Positions 34,938-43,835 are shown, numbered from the stretch's first letter. The stretch: DNA of 64,000 bases from Brachybacterium equifaecis (GCF_023509525.1 NZ_JAKNCJ010000002.1:372001-436000), one strand, 5' to 3'. Notes: a model not told the origin generated them from the letters alone. A program made the numbers and translations.

Positions 34938-35743
34938 GCCCGCCTCGCCCAGGTTCGCGAACGCCAGACGAGCACGACCAGTGCGAGCAGCAGAACGGCA
35001 CCGCCGGCCAGCGCTTGGAGGCCCTCGAACGTGATCCAGCCGCCGCCGATCAGCTCGCCATCGACCCCCCGCAGCAGCACCTGCTCGAGGAGACCTGGAG
35101 CGAGAAAGATCAGCAGCGACGGCAGGAGCGACATCACTCCATAGGCGAGTAAGAACGTGCCGGCACTCGCGACCAGCACCCACGCGCCCGCCCTCCGCAG
35201 CGCTTCCCTACCCACCCAGATGTGCGTGATCACTAAAGCGGGCAGCCAGGTCAGCACGTCAGACCAGAGCGCGGAGGTCGGCACCGGGAGGGAGATGCCC
35301 GTGACCACGGCATGCCACGCCATCATGGGCAGCTCGCCGCCTGCGTCCGGCACTCTCGGCGGTCCGAACAGCAGGACCAGCACGACGACCGCGGAGAGCG
35401 CGGCCTGCAGCATCACGACGAGCACGGTGCGGGCGCGCACGCGGTCGGCCCGGCTGATCCCGAGCGCCGCCCGCATCGCGCGCCGCTCCGGGACATCGCC
35501 CATGGCGAACATGTACGGGGCCCACAGCGCGAGGCCGAGAAGGATCCCGCCCAGCCTGGCGAAGCCCGGCAGAGTGATCGCCAGCACCATCGTGGCGAAG
35601 ATCGAGCTGCCGACGAACGCGTCGCGCTGGAGCGCGATCTCGACCCGCAGCGCTCTGCGCAGACGCCCGCGGCTCGGGCTCTCGCCGTCGGCGGGGATCG
35701 CCTCCCCCGCATCGGCGCGTGAAGTGGCCTGCGCGCTCATCAC
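34934..35743 (-). CDS. ABC-2 type membrane subunit, first of the GntR operon
   Basis: This 269-residue protein has about six helices. A cytoplasmic stretch (GDVPERRAMRAALGISRADRVRARTVLV) is typical of ABC-2 permeases. The start (ATGATG) overlaps the end of the ATPase reading frame. The GntR-ATPase-permease-permease order is like that of the YtrA operons of Gram-positives, which respond to cell-wall-active compounds. That functional link is inferred. Confidence 0.78.
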   Translation of the reverse strand: MMSAQATSRADAGEAIPADGESPSRGRLRRALRVEIALQRDAFVGSSIFATMVLAITLPGFARLGGILLGLALWAPYMFAMGDVPERRAMRAALGISRADRVRARTVLVVMLQAALSAVVVLVLLFGPPRVPDAGGELPMMAWHAVVTGISLPVPTSALWSDVLTWLPALVITHIWVGREALRRAGAWVLVASAGTFLLAYGVMSLLPSLLIFLAPGLLEQVLLRGVDGELIGGGWITFEGLQALAGGAVLLLALVVLVWRSRTWARRA

Positions 35744-36625
35744 CGCGCCTCCGACTGGGCAGCCGCTCCTCTGGAGCCGCCCTGCGCCTCGCGCAGCGTC
35801 ATCGCCACGAACTCGCGCAGCTGCTGGGCGCGGATCGACGCGCTCGGCGGGAGGGCTGCCGCGTCCTCGACGCGCACGAGGCCTTCGATGCTGCCTGGTC
35901 CTGCGCCGTCGGCCCCGCTGCGCACCCCGCGCAGCAGTCCGGGCGCACCTGCGAGCGCGCCCTCCTCGAGGGTCGCGAGCAGGTGCTCCTCCAGGAGGTC
36001 CTCGACGTCGCCCTCGCAGATCACCCGGCCCTCGTGGAGCACGACGAGGTGGTCCACGAAGCGGTCCATCTCCTCGAGATCGTGCGTGGAGATCACGTTC
36101 GAGCGCTCCCCCTCACCGCCCGCCATGAATCCGCGAAGGTCATCGATCATCTCGGGCCGCGCGAGCGGATCAAGCCGGGCGAGGGGCTCATCGAGGATCA
36201 GCAGCTCGGGCCGACCGGCGAGCGCGAGAGCGAGCGAGAAGTGCGTGGCCTGCCCCGCCGACAGGTTCCTCACGGTCGCGCCCGCTGGTACGCCCCGTTC
36301 CCGCAGGCGCATCGGGGACGAATCCGACGCGCAGCGGCAAGCGATCCTCGGAGCCGCCCATCGGCCGCCCGAGCATGCGGATCTCCCCCGCCGATGGCGC
36401 GAGCGCCCCGATGAGGGTGCGCAGCAGGGTCGTCTTCCCGGCGCCGTTCGTGCCGACGATCCCGGTCACCCGGCCGCGCGGCGCGATGAAGGCGATATCG
36501 CGCAGGACAGGGACATCCCGGGAGACGCTCGTGCGGCCCTGCACGGCGACGCTGAGGCCCCGCACTGCGACGGCGGCGTCGGCTCCGGGGGCGGCGTCTG
36601 CTCCGGGGGCGGGCGATGGTGTCAT
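35740..36625 (-). pseudogene. ABC transporter ATPase broken by an internal deletion and frameshift
   Basis: Two overlapping frames make up one former gene. The 36625-36188 frame has Walker A GTNGAGKTT and the start of the Q-loop region (VGFVPD), then goes out of frame. The frame beginning around 36312 resumes at LRERGVPAGATVRNLSAGQ (signature) and includes Walker B LLILDEPLARLDP and a STHDLEEMD switch region. About 35 residues of the helical domain expected between them are absent, so this is a deletion of roughly 100 bp that also shifts frame. The first part starts with ATG overlapping the GntR stop. The second part has its own ATG at 36312 but no Walker A. Confidence 0.8.
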
Positions 36626-37005
36626 CGCTCCTCCTTCTCATCCACAGTGTGATCCAGCAGTGCGTGAAGCTCTTCGCGGGCGATGCCGCAGAGGTCTGCG
36701 GCGCGGGCGGCGTCGGCGAAGGCAGCGGCGATGCGCTCCTCGGCCCGGGCGCGCACCTCGCGGGGGTCCTGCGCGCGCACGAACACGCCCTTGCCCTGCA
36801 CGGAGTCCGCGAGGCCCTCGGCGACGAGCTCGCTGTAGGCGCGCGTGGTGGTGATGACGCTGACCCGCAGGTCACGGGCGAGCGCCCGGATCGAGGGAAG
36901 AGGCTCGCCGGGCAGCACCTCCCCGGCGAGGATCGCTTGGGCGAGCGCCGAGCGGATCTGCTCGTAGATCGGATCCGAGCTGGAGGGGTCGATCGGGATG
37001 CGCAT
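36622..37005 (-). CDS. GntR-family (YtrA subfamily) regulator
   Basis: This 127-residue protein has an N-terminal winged helix (IYEQIRSALAQAILAGEVLPG, then LPSIRALARDLRVSVITTTRAYSEL) and a short C-terminal dimerisation helix pair, the layout of the YtrA subfamily. It is the first gene of the ABC operon and its stop overlaps the ATPase start by 4 nt. It likely represses itself through the inverted repeat at 37050-37072. Confidence 0.92.
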   Translation of the reverse strand: MRIPIDPSSSDPIYEQIRSALAQAILAGEVLPGEPLPSIRALARDLRVSVITTTRAYSELVAEGLADSVQGKGVFVRAQDPREVRARAEERIAAAFADAARAADLCGIAREELHALLDHTVDEKEER

Positions 37006-37049
37006 CGCTCTCCTCCTCCCGGATCAGCGGCGGAACGCTCGCGCCATTA

Positions 37050-37072
37050 CTGTCTATGTGCACTATAGACAG
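37050..37072 (-). promoter_or_regulatory. GntR/YtrA-type operator
   Basis: A perfect inverted repeat CTGTCTAT-N7-ATAGACAG (23 bp) lies 45 bp upstream of the gntR start. Both the arm length and the position match YtrA-subfamily autoregulatory sites. Confidence 0.82.
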
Positions 37073-37088
37073 CGGGTGTGCGCGGGCG

Positions 37089-37532
37089 TCAAGGCCTCGT
37101 CGGCCTCCGCATCCCACGGATCGCGAACACGATCCCGATCAGGCACAGCCCCGCCATACCGATCAGCCCGAGCGGCACCCAGGTGAATCCCTCCGACTCC
37201 GGCGGCTCCCATGCGTAGAACCCCGATCCGAGCCGATAGACCGTGATCTCCTGGCCCAGCTCACCGGAGCGGCCCTCGATCCACCCGGTCTCGCCGTAGC
37301 CGGTGACGAACTCGAGGTGCGGCGTGGTGAGGCCGCCCGAGGTGCGTGTGCTCACCTCGGTGACGAAGGCGTGGACCTCGACAGCCGACTCCGTGCGCTC
37401 GGCACGGTCCTGGGCCCAGTCGCGCGCAGCTATGAGGAGCATGAACACCACGGCGCCGAGCAGCACGATGATCGCGAGCGCATTGCGCAGCCGCGGGCGC
37501 CGGTCCAGCTCGCTCACCAGTTCGTCTCGCAC
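37089..37532 (-). CDS. DUF3592-like membrane protein, paralogue 1
   Basis: This 147-residue protein has a membrane helix (about 18-36), an extracytoplasmic beta domain with HAFVTEV and a GYGETGWIEGRSGELGQE block, then ITVYRLGSGFYAW, and a second helix (about 118-136). This matches DUF3592. Three related genes lie upstream on the same strand (37584, 38119 and 38595). The role of the family is unknown. Confidence 0.8.
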   Translation of the reverse strand: MRDELVSELDRRPRLRNALAIIVLLGAVVFMLLIAARDWAQDRAERTESAVEVHAFVTEVSTRTSGGLTTPHLEFVTGYGETGWIEGRSGELGQEITVYRLGSGFYAWEPPESEGFTWVPLGLIGMAGLCLIGIVFAIRGMRRPTRP

Positions 37533-37583
37533 CGCGCCACCCTCCTCCGCACTCGCTCGCAGACCCGTCCCTCCCGCTGGCGC

Positions 37584-38051
37584 CTACTGCTCCGCGAGCT
37601 CCCGACGCTCCTTCAGCTCGCCCCGTGCCTCCGAGATGACGATGACGATCCAGAACAGGCACATCCCGCCTGCGCCGATCCCCACCAGCGGCCAGATGGA
37701 TCCGCCGTCGGGATCCGGCACACTCCACCCGTAGAGGCCCGAGCCGAGCCGGTAGACAGTGATCTTCTCGCCCACCTCCGCGGGGCGGTCGTCGACCGAG
37801 CCGATCTCGCCGTCCTCGGTGGCGATCGTCAGCCGGGGATAGGACATCCCGTTGGGGTTCGCCACCCACTCCGTTGCGGTCACCACCGCCTCCACCTGGA
37901 CAGCCGGCTTCTCGCGGTCGTTGCGGTCCTCGGACCACCCGAGCAGGCCGAGGAGGATGAAGAGCAGTCCCACCGGCAGCAGCAGGGCGCTCCAGAGCAC
38001 TGCCCGGAGCACGGGATGCAGACTGCGTTCTTCGCCCTGGTCGGTTCCCAT
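37584..38051 (-). CDS. DUF3592-like membrane protein, paralogue 2
   Basis: This 155-residue protein has the layout of its neighbours: helix at about 17-37, a beta domain with EAVVTATEW and TEDGEIGSVDDRPAEVGEK, the shared ITVYRLGSGLYGW motif, and a second helix. The ATG of MGTDQGEE was chosen because it gives the short N-terminus seen in the paralogues. Confidence 0.8.
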   Translation of the reverse strand: MGTDQGEERSLHPVLRAVLWSALLLPVGLLFILLGLLGWSEDRNDREKPAVQVEAVVTATEWVANPNGMSYPRLTIATEDGEIGSVDDRPAEVGEKITVYRLGSGLYGWSVPDPDGGSIWPLVGIGAGGMCLFWIVIVISEARGELKERRELAEQ

Positions 38052-38118
38052 CAGGCCATTCTCCCCTGACCTGGGGCGATCCGGGTCGCGCGAGCTGCGG
38101 GCGAGCAGAGCGCCATCG

Positions 38119-38598
38119 TCAGCGAGACCGCTGGCGCCTCTCGGCTCGCACCTGCTTCCAGGAATCCAACACGAAGTACGCCGCGGCGAGCAGGCACAGC
38201 CCGGCCCCTCCGAGCAGTCCCGCCGGCACCCAGGGGAAGCCCTCGGGATCAGGCGGCGTCCAGGCGTAGGAGCCGGATCCGAGCCGGTAGACGGTGATCT
38301 CCTCCCCCACCTCGCCAGAGCGGTCATCGACCCATCCGGTCTCGCCGTCCTCGGTGACGAAGGTGAGCCGGGGGGACGTCCCGCCGTTCGCGGAGCTGCT
38401 GCCCACCTCGGTGACGATCGCCTGGATCTCGACAGGGGGAGCACCTCGATCTTCGCGGTCCGCACCCCATGAGAGAGCGCCGAAGAAGAGGAACATCAGC
38501 ACGCCGATGAGGCTCACGCCGACCCACAGCGCGCCGCCGATGATCGGATGCTCCCGCTGGTAGTCCACAAGCTGCTCCCGCAGCGACTCCGCACTCAC
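38119..38598 (-). CDS. DUF3592-like membrane protein, paralogue 3
   Basis: This 159-residue protein has two membrane helices flanking a beta domain with IQAIVTEVGSSSA, TEDGETGWVDDRSGEVGEE and ITVYRLGSGSYAW. It is closest to paralogue 1. The GTG start has GGGGAG 6 nt upstream and overlaps the upstream stop by 4 nt (GTGA), so it is coupled to paralogue 4. Confidence 0.82.
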   Translation of the reverse strand: MSAESLREQLVDYQREHPIIGGALWVGVSLIGVLMFLFFGALSWGADREDRGAPPVEIQAIVTEVGSSSANGGTSPRLTFVTEDGETGWVDDRSGEVGEEITVYRLGSGSYAWTPPDPEGFPWVPAGLLGGAGLCLLAAAYFVLDSWKQVRAERRQRSR

Positions 38599-39119
38599 TG
38601 GGCTCCCCTTTTCCGTGCTTCTGGGGCATCGCTCTCGTGCTCTGCGCTCTCCTCGATCGGTGCACGGAACGTGTACCACCACCCGTAGACCAGCATCGCG
38701 ATCACTCCGGCTCCGAGCACGATCGCCATCCACGGCGCCGAGCGGTCGCGGCCCGGCGCGTACTGGTAGGCACCGCTGCCCATCGCGTAGACGGTGATGC
38801 GGTCCCCTGGAGCGGCGTCACCCTCCCCGTCGATCCAGCCGGCCTGCCCGGCATCGTCCCGGAAATGGACGCGGATGATGTCGGGCCTGTTCCGCCCGAA
38901 CTGCGACACGGACTCGACCTCGGTCACGACCACCTGCATCGCCTGCGGTGTGGAATCGCGGTCCTCGCGCCACTCCCCCAGGGCCCCCAGAGCGATCATC
39001 GCGAAGCACGCGGCGCACAGGAGGCTCACGATCGCACGCACGGAACGCTGGCTGCGCATCCGCCGCGCCCAGGGCCGATCCCGGAGATCTCTCGCCCGTC
39101 TCTGCACGTCACCATCCAC
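38595..39119 (-). CDS. DUF3592-like membrane protein, paralogue 4 (start uncertain)
   Basis: This is the most diverged of the four. It has a helix (IVSLLCAACFAMIALGAL), a domain with MQVVVTEVESVSQFG and HFRDDAGQAGWIDGEG, then ITVYAMGSGAYQYAPG, and a second helix. The start is unclear: GTG 39119, ATG 39059 or GTG 39173 are all open and none has a good ribosome site. I chose 39119 because it gives an N-terminal length like the paralogues. Confidence 0.7.
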   Translation of the reverse strand: MDGDVQRRARDLRDRPWARRMRSQRSVRAIVSLLCAACFAMIALGALGEWREDRDSTPQAMQVVVTEVESVSQFGRNRPDIIRVHFRDDAGQAGWIDGEGDAAPGDRITVYAMGSGAYQYAPGRDRSAPWMAIVLGAGVIAMLVYGWWYTFRAPIEESAEHESDAPEARKRGAQ

Positions 39120-39499
39120 CCCGGCATCGTTGCACGAGGCCACGGGTCCGGCGGCACTCGAGCAGCCGGACACCCCGAGAACGCATGACCGCCTCCGCCC
39201 GCGCCGATCTCCTCACACCCTGCGCCCGCCCGCTCGCCCCTGCCGGTGACCGGCGCGTATCGTTGCGGCCGACGGTCGCCGTCATGAATCACCGCGACGA
39301 CCTGCCACGGAGTCCTTCGCCGCCCGATGCGGCGCATCCGGCCCCCGCTCCTGCGCCGCCGAGTTTCAGCTCTCGCGCACGAGCAGCCGCGATCACGGTT
39401 CCGTCGGCCGCGCACGGCCCGCGCCGCCCGCCGAAACGTTCGGCTGAGCTCGACGCCCGCGCCCCGGTGAACCCCTTTTGACTGAACGGAATCTCTCCC
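39120..39499. other. Long gene-free leader of the DEAD-box helicase gene
   Basis: This 380-bp gap lies between divergent genes. It is GC-rich with no supported gene or strong hairpin. A short open frame across it (39185-39481) shows no recognisable protein features. Cold-shock RNA helicase genes often have long leaders that regulate them; that is only a suggestion here. Confidence 0.5.
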
Positions 39500-41215
39500 G
39501 TGAGCACCCCTGATTTCGCGCGCCTCGGCGTGCCCCAGAACCTCATCGACGCCCTCGCACCCCAGGGCATCACCTCCCCCACCCCGATCCAGCTCGCGAC
39601 GCTGCCCGACTCCCTCGCCGGCCGCGACGTCCTGGGCCGCGGCCGCACCGGCTCGGGCAAGACCTACGCCTTCCTGCTGCCGCTCGCGGCGCGCCTGGCG
39701 GAGTCCCGCACTCGCCCGGCTGCGAAGCGCCCCCGGTCGCTGATCCTCGCCCCGACCCGCGAGCTCGCCGCCCAGATCGGCGAGTCCCTCGCGCCCCTCG
39801 CGAAGGCCGCGAACCTCTCCTACGCCGTCATCTTCGGCGGCGTCGGCCAGCGCCCGCAGGCCGACGCCCTCCAGCGCGGCCTGGACGTGCTGATCGCCTG
39901 CCCCGGCCGCCTCCTGGACCTGATGGGCCAGGGCCTCGCGGACCTGTCGGCCATCGAGGTCACGATTCTGGACGAGGCCGACCACATGGCCGACATGGGC
40001 TTCCTGCCGATGGTGCGCCGCATCCTCGACAAGACCCCTCAGCGCGGCCAGCGCATGCTGTTCTCCGCGACGCTCGACGCGGGTGTGAACACCGTGGTCA
40101 AGCAGTACCTGCACAACCCCGTCACGCACGAGGCCGATCCCGAGACCTCGCCCGTGGGCACGATGGAGCACCACATCCTCGAGGTCACGGCCGACGACCG
40201 CCTCGACGTGCTGCGCGACCTCGCCTCCGCTCCCGGCAAGACGATCATGTTCACCCGCACCAAGCACGGCGCGAAGAAGCTCGCCCGCACCCTGGTCGCC
40301 AGCGGCATCGGCGCGGTCGAGCTGCACGGCAACCTCTCCCAGGGCGCCCGCACGCGCAACATGGAGGCCTTCGGCTCCGGCGCGGCGAACACCCTGGTGT
40401 GCACCGACATCGCGGCGCGCGGCATCCACGTCGACGAGGTCGCGCTCGTCGTCCACGCCGATCCGCCCATCGAGCACAAGGCGTACCTGCACCGCTCGGG
40501 CCGCACGGCGCGCGCCGGCGAGTCCGGCACCGTCATCACCGTGCAGACCCCCGACCAGCGGGGCGATGTGAACGTGCTGATGCGCGCGGCGAAGATCAGC
40601 CCCGAGCGCCACCAGCGCGTCACCGAGTCGAGCCCGATCCTCGCCTCCCTCGCCCCCGGCGAGCGCGTGCGCGGAGAGGTCGACGCGGTCGTGCAGGAGG
40701 CCGCCGGCCTGAACCGCACGAACAGCGGCCGTCCGAAGCAGCCCGCCCAGGGCGGCGGGCGCGGCCGCGGCGGCCAGAGCGGCTCCGGTCAGGGCGGGTC
40801 CGGTCAGGGCGGCTCGGGCCGTGGCGGCCGCGGCGCGCAGGGCGGTCGCGGCGGCCAGGGCGGTCGCAGCGGACGCTCCGGTCAGGGCAGCGAGGGCCGC
40901 TCCGAGCAGCGGCGCGACAGCGCAGCCTCCAGCGAGGGCTCGACCTCGCGCAGCAGCGCGCTGGACAGCCGCTTCACCCAGACCCCCATCAACCCCGCCT
41001 CCGAGGGCGGTCGCGGCCGGGGCGGTCGCGGCGGCTCGGGCCAGGGCGGCTCCGGCCGCGGAGGCCAGGGCGGCTCCGGTCAGGGCCGCTCCGGCAGCTC
41101 GCGCGGGCGCTCGGGCGGCCGCTCGGGCGGATCCGGTTCGACCACCACGTACTCGACCTCGACCGGGGGCTCGAGCGGCGACCTCGCCGCGTTCTCCTCG
41201 CGCCGCGGTCGCTGA
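39500..41215 (+). CDS. DEAD-box RNA helicase with RGG-rich tail
   Basis: This 571-residue helicase has Q-motif PTPIQLATLP, Walker A GRTGSGKT, PTRELAAQ, DEAD at about 155 (ILDEADHMADMGF), SAT in FSATLDAG and the HRSGRTARAG motif VI. After about residue 405 comes a Gly/Arg/Ser/Gln-rich tail of about 165 residues with repeated GGSGQGG and GGRGG units. Such tails bind RNA and may promote condensation. It probably remodels rRNA or mRNA, as in cold adaptation. The GTG start has GGAA upstream. Confidence 0.95.
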   Translation: MSTPDFARLGVPQNLIDALAPQGITSPTPIQLATLPDSLAGRDVLGRGRTGSGKTYAFLLPLAARLAESRTRPAAKRPRSLILAPTRELAAQIGESLAPLAKAANLSYAVIFGGVGQRPQADALQRGLDVLIACPGRLLDLMGQGLADLSAIEVTILDEADHMADMGFLPMVRRILDKTPQRGQRMLFSATLDAGVNTVVKQYLHNPVTHEADPETSPVGTMEHHILEVTADDRLDVLRDLASAPGKTIMFTRTKHGAKKLARTLVASGIGAVELHGNLSQGARTRNMEAFGSGAANTLVCTDIAARGIHVDEVALVVHADPPIEHKAYLHRSGRTARAGESGTVITVQTPDQRGDVNVLMRAAKISPERHQRVTESSPILASLAPGERVRGEVDAVVQEAAGLNRTNSGRPKQPAQGGGRGRGGQSGSGQGGSGQGGSGRGGRGAQGGRGGQGGRSGRSGQGSEGRSEQRRDSAASSEGSTSRSSALDSRFTQTPINPASEGGRGRGGRGGSGQGGSGRGGQGGSGQGRSGSSRGRSGGRSGGSGSTTTYSTSTGGSSGDLAAFSSRRGR

Positions 41216-41235
41216 GACCCGCTCCCCCGAGGCGC

Positions 41236-41279
41236 AGCGCCCGCCGTCTCGCAGGATCCCCTGCGAGACGGCGGGCGCT
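41236..41279 (+). terminator. Intrinsic terminator of the DEAD-box helicase gene
   Basis: Perfect 20-bp arms (AGCGCCCGCCGTCTCGCAGG and its complement) flank the loop ATCC. The hairpin begins 21 bp after the helicase stop. Confidence 0.9.
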
Positions 41280-41316
41280 GTCATGCGCAGCACTCTCCGC
41301 TCCAACGCTTCAACAG

Positions 41317-41342
41317 TTGCGCACATGACGAAACGTGTGCAA
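41317..41342 (+). promoter_or_regulatory. ArsR-family operator
   Basis: The inverted repeat TTGCGCAC-N10-GTGTGCAA (7 of 8 arm positions complementary) ends 11 bp before the ArsR start. Position and spacing suit a metal-responsive ArsR autorepressor site. Confidence 0.72.
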
Positions 41343-41353
41343 GGCTTCCGGGC

Positions 41354-41749
41354 GTGAACGCGACCGATCCGCAGCACGCCGTCGAGCCCACTGCGTCCCC
41401 TGAGCCCGCTGGGCCCGCCGCGCCCGTCGAGCCCACCGAGCCGCAGCTCGCCTCGGCGGCCGACACCTTCGCCCTGCTGGCGAGCCCTGCCCGCCTGCAC
41501 CTCGTGTGGCTCATGACCAGCGGCACGTATGACGTCGGCGCCCTCGCGGAGCGCGTCGGCCTCAGCCTGCCGACCACGAGCCAGCATCTCGGCCGCCTGC
41601 GCCTGGCGGGCCTCGTCTCGGCCCGCCGCGAAGGCCGCCGCAGCTTCTACTCCGTCGACGACCCCCACGTGGTCCGACTCGTCGAGCAGATCTTCGAGCA
41701 CATCGCCCCTGACGGCACCCTCGCCCCCGACCCACTCGAGAAGGCCTGA
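41354..41749 (+). CDS. ArsR-family metal-responsive repressor
   Basis: This 131-residue protein has a Pro/Glu-rich 30-residue leader and a winged-helix domain: LLASPARLHLVWLM, GTYDVGALAERVGLSLPTTSQHLGRL, then a wing with SARREGRRSFYSVDD. The HVVRLVEQIFEHI helix at the C-terminus carries two His, as in the alpha-5 zinc site of SmtB/CzrA-type sensors. It precedes a CDF efflux gene by 3 nt, so zinc or a related metal is the likely inducer. The start is GTG. Confidence 0.9.
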   Translation: MNATDPQHAVEPTASPEPAGPAAPVEPTEPQLASAADTFALLASPARLHLVWLMTSGTYDVGALAERVGLSLPTTSQHLGRLRLAGLVSARREGRRSFYSVDDPHVVRLVEQIFEHIAPDGTLAPDPLEKA

Positions 41750-41752
41750 GCC

Positions 41753-42757
41753 ATGAGCACCGCCCCCGACACCCCCACGCCCGTCGCACCCGTGCAGCGC
41801 GAGACCGCGCGCTCGGTCGACCTCACGCGCTTCGCGTGGCTGTCCATCGCCGCGGCCGTCGCCACGATCGCCCTGAAGAGCGCCGCCTGGGCGATGACCG
41901 GATCCGTCGGCCTGCTCTCCGACGCCGCCGAGTCGACCGTGAACCTCGTCGCCGCGGTCGTCGCGCTGATCGCCCTGCGGGTCGCCGCGCAGCCGGCGAC
42001 CGACAAGTACCTCTACGGCCGCGCGAAGGCCGAGTACTTCTCCGCCGCAGTCGAGGGAGCGATGATCTTCGTCGCCGCCGCGGTCATCCTGGTCACGGCC
42101 GTCGAGCGCTTCATCCATCCCCAGCCGCTGGAGAACGTGGGGGTCGGACTGCTGATCTCCGTCGTCGCCTCGCTCATCAACGGCGGCGTCGCCTTCGTGC
42201 TGCTGCGCGCCGGGCGCCGCTACCGCTCCATCACCCTCAAGGCCGACGGCCACCATCTCCTCACCGACGTGTGGACGTCCGTCGGCGTGCTGGTCGGCGT
42301 GGGCCTCGTGGTCCTCACCGGCTGGGACCGGCTCGATGCGATCGTGGCCTTCGCCGTCGGCGTGAACATCATCATCACCGGCACCCGCCTCGTCTCCGAG
42401 TCCGTCGCAGGGCTCCTGGACCAGGTGCTCCCCGAGGAGGACAACGCGATCCTCGTCGAGATCCTGCGACGCCGCAGCGAGGTCCAGGACGACCAGGATC
42501 GCGTGGACTTCCACGGCCTGCAGACCCGCGGCGCCGGCCAGCAGAAGTTCATGAACGTGCACGTGCTCGTCCCGGACGAGTGGACCGTCAAGCACGGGCA
42601 CGACTACATCGAGGAGCTCGAGGCCGAGCTCATCGCCGCCCTCCCGGGGCTCACCGTCGCCACGCACCTGGAGCCGATCTCCGACCCGGCGAGCTACGCC
42701 GACATCCCCTCCGCCTCGATTCCCATCCGCCCCGCGACGGCGCAGCCGGACTCCTGA
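41753..42757 (+). CDS. Cation diffusion facilitator metal efflux transporter
   Basis: This 334-residue CDF protein has six predicted helices. The metal site shows LLSDAAES in helix 2 (Asp with Glu instead of the second Asp) and HHLLTDVWTS in helix 5. A cytoplasmic ferredoxin-like domain follows (about 215-320), with GAGQQKFMNVHVLVP and KHGHDYIEELE. It exports Zn2+ or Fe2+/Co2+ in exchange for protons. It is co-transcribed with the ArsR repressor. Confidence 0.93.
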   Translation: MSTAPDTPTPVAPVQRETARSVDLTRFAWLSIAAAVATIALKSAAWAMTGSVGLLSDAAESTVNLVAAVVALIALRVAAQPATDKYLYGRAKAEYFSAAVEGAMIFVAAAVILVTAVERFIHPQPLENVGVGLLISVVASLINGGVAFVLLRAGRRYRSITLKADGHHLLTDVWTSVGVLVGVGLVVLTGWDRLDAIVAFAVGVNIIITGTRLVSESVAGLLDQVLPEEDNAILVEILRRRSEVQDDQDRVDFHGLQTRGAGQQKFMNVHVLVPDEWTVKHGHDYIEELEAELIAALPGLTVATHLEPISDPASYADIPSASIPIRPATAQPDS

Positions 42758-42780
42758 CAAGCCGGCCGCTCAGCCCTCGG

Positions 42781-42794
42781 CGGAAGCGCTTCCG
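42781..42794 (+). promoter_or_regulatory. Perfect 14-bp palindrome, possible LacI-type operator
   Basis: CGGAAGCGCTTCCG lies 31 bp before the oxidoreductase start. The CGCT-centred symmetry looks like operators of LacI-family repressors. No LacI gene is present in the window, so assignment is weak. Confidence 0.4.
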
Positions 42795-42824
42795 GGGCGC
42801 CCGGCGCAGACGTAGCGTGAGGGC

Positions 42825-43835
42825 ATGAGCAGCCCGCGCGTCCCCCTGTCGATCCTCGATCTCGTCCCCATGTCGGAGGGCATGAGGCCGCGGGAGGCGA
42901 TCGCCTCCTCGATGCGCGCCGCGCAGCTCGCCGACCGCCTCGGGTATGCGCGCTACTGGTTCGCCGAGCACCACAACACCGGTGCACTCGCCTCGAACGC
43001 CACGTCGATCCTCATCGGGCAGGCCGCCGGGATGACCGAGAGGATCCGCATCGGCTCCGGCGGCGTGATGCTCCCGAACCACGCGCCGCTCGCGGTGATC
43101 GAGCAGTTCGGCACGCTCGTGCAGCTGCACGGGGACCGCATCGACCTCGGACTCGGGCGTGCGCCGGGCACCGATCCCCTCACCGCGCAGCTCCTCGCCC
43201 GCACGTCGGCGGAGCCGGAGGCGTTCATCGCGGCGGTCGAGCAGATGCGCTTGTGGTCGGGCACGCATGACCCGGGCTATCTGCGGATCACGGCTCCCGT
43301 CGCCGAGGGCACCGAGGTGCCGATGTGGATCCTCGGCTCCACCGCCAACGGTGCCCAGCTCGCCGGTCAGCTGGGGATGCCGTTCTCCGTCGCCTCCCAC
43401 TTCGCCCCGGCCGGCTTCGAGCGGGCCATCGAGGCCTACCGGCGCTCCTTCGATCCGGCCGCGGAGACCGCGCAGATCAGCGAGCCCCGCGTGATGGTCG
43501 GCGTGAACGTCATCGTCGCCGAGACCGACGAGGAGGCCCAGCGCCAGTTCTCGACCTTGCAGCAGATGTTCCTCGGGATCCTGCGGGGCGAGCGCCAGAA
43601 GATCCAGCCGCCCCGCGATCTCGCCGAGCTCGCCGATCCGTCGCTGCGCGCCCGTATCGACGAGACCCTCGCGGTGCGGGCCGTCGGCTCCCCCGAGACC
43701 GTCGTGCGCGAGCTCGAGAGCCTCGTGCGGCGAACGGGTGCCGACGAGCTCATCTTCACCGGCTACTACTTCGACCACGCCGATCGCGACCGCGCGCTCG
43801 AGCTGCTCGCCCGCGCCTGGGGGCTGCAGGGCTGA
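42825..43835 (+). CDS. Luciferase-like flavin-dependent oxidoreductase
   Basis: This 336-residue LLM-class protein is of the MsnO8-like type. It begins LSILDLVPMSEGMRPREA and contains RYWFAEHHNTGALASNATSI, a GSGGVMLPNHAPLAV strand and a DLGLGRAPGTDP loop. Members use FMN or F420 to oxidise small molecules; the substrate is unknown. A 14-bp palindrome lies upstream. Confidence 0.9.
   Translation: MSSPRVPLSILDLVPMSEGMRPREAIASSMRAAQLADRLGYARYWFAEHHNTGALASNATSILIGQAAGMTERIRIGSGGVMLPNHAPLAVIEQFGTLVQLHGDRIDLGLGRAPGTDPLTAQLLARTSAEPEAFIAAVEQMRLWSGTHDPGYLRITAPVAEGTEVPMWILGSTANGAQLAGQLGMPFSVASHFAPAGFERAIEAYRRSFDPAAETAQISEPRVMVGVNVIVAETDEEAQRQFSTLQQMFLGILRGERQKIQPPRDLAELADPSLRARIDETLAVRAVGSPETVVRELESLVRRTGADELIFTGYYFDHADRDRALELLARAWGLQG

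Noticed and set aside
39185-39481. Small plus-strand open frame before the DEAD-box helicase
   Set aside because: It has no ribosome site and no recognisable sequence features; the segment is more likely an untranslated leader.
39026-42760. Long minus-strand frame opposite the DEAD-box and CDF genes
   Set aside because: It is a composition shadow of the plus-strand genes, with no start context or domain.
42757-42824. Riboswitch before the luciferase-like gene
   Set aside because: The gap is only 67 bp and holds just the palindrome, with no further structure.
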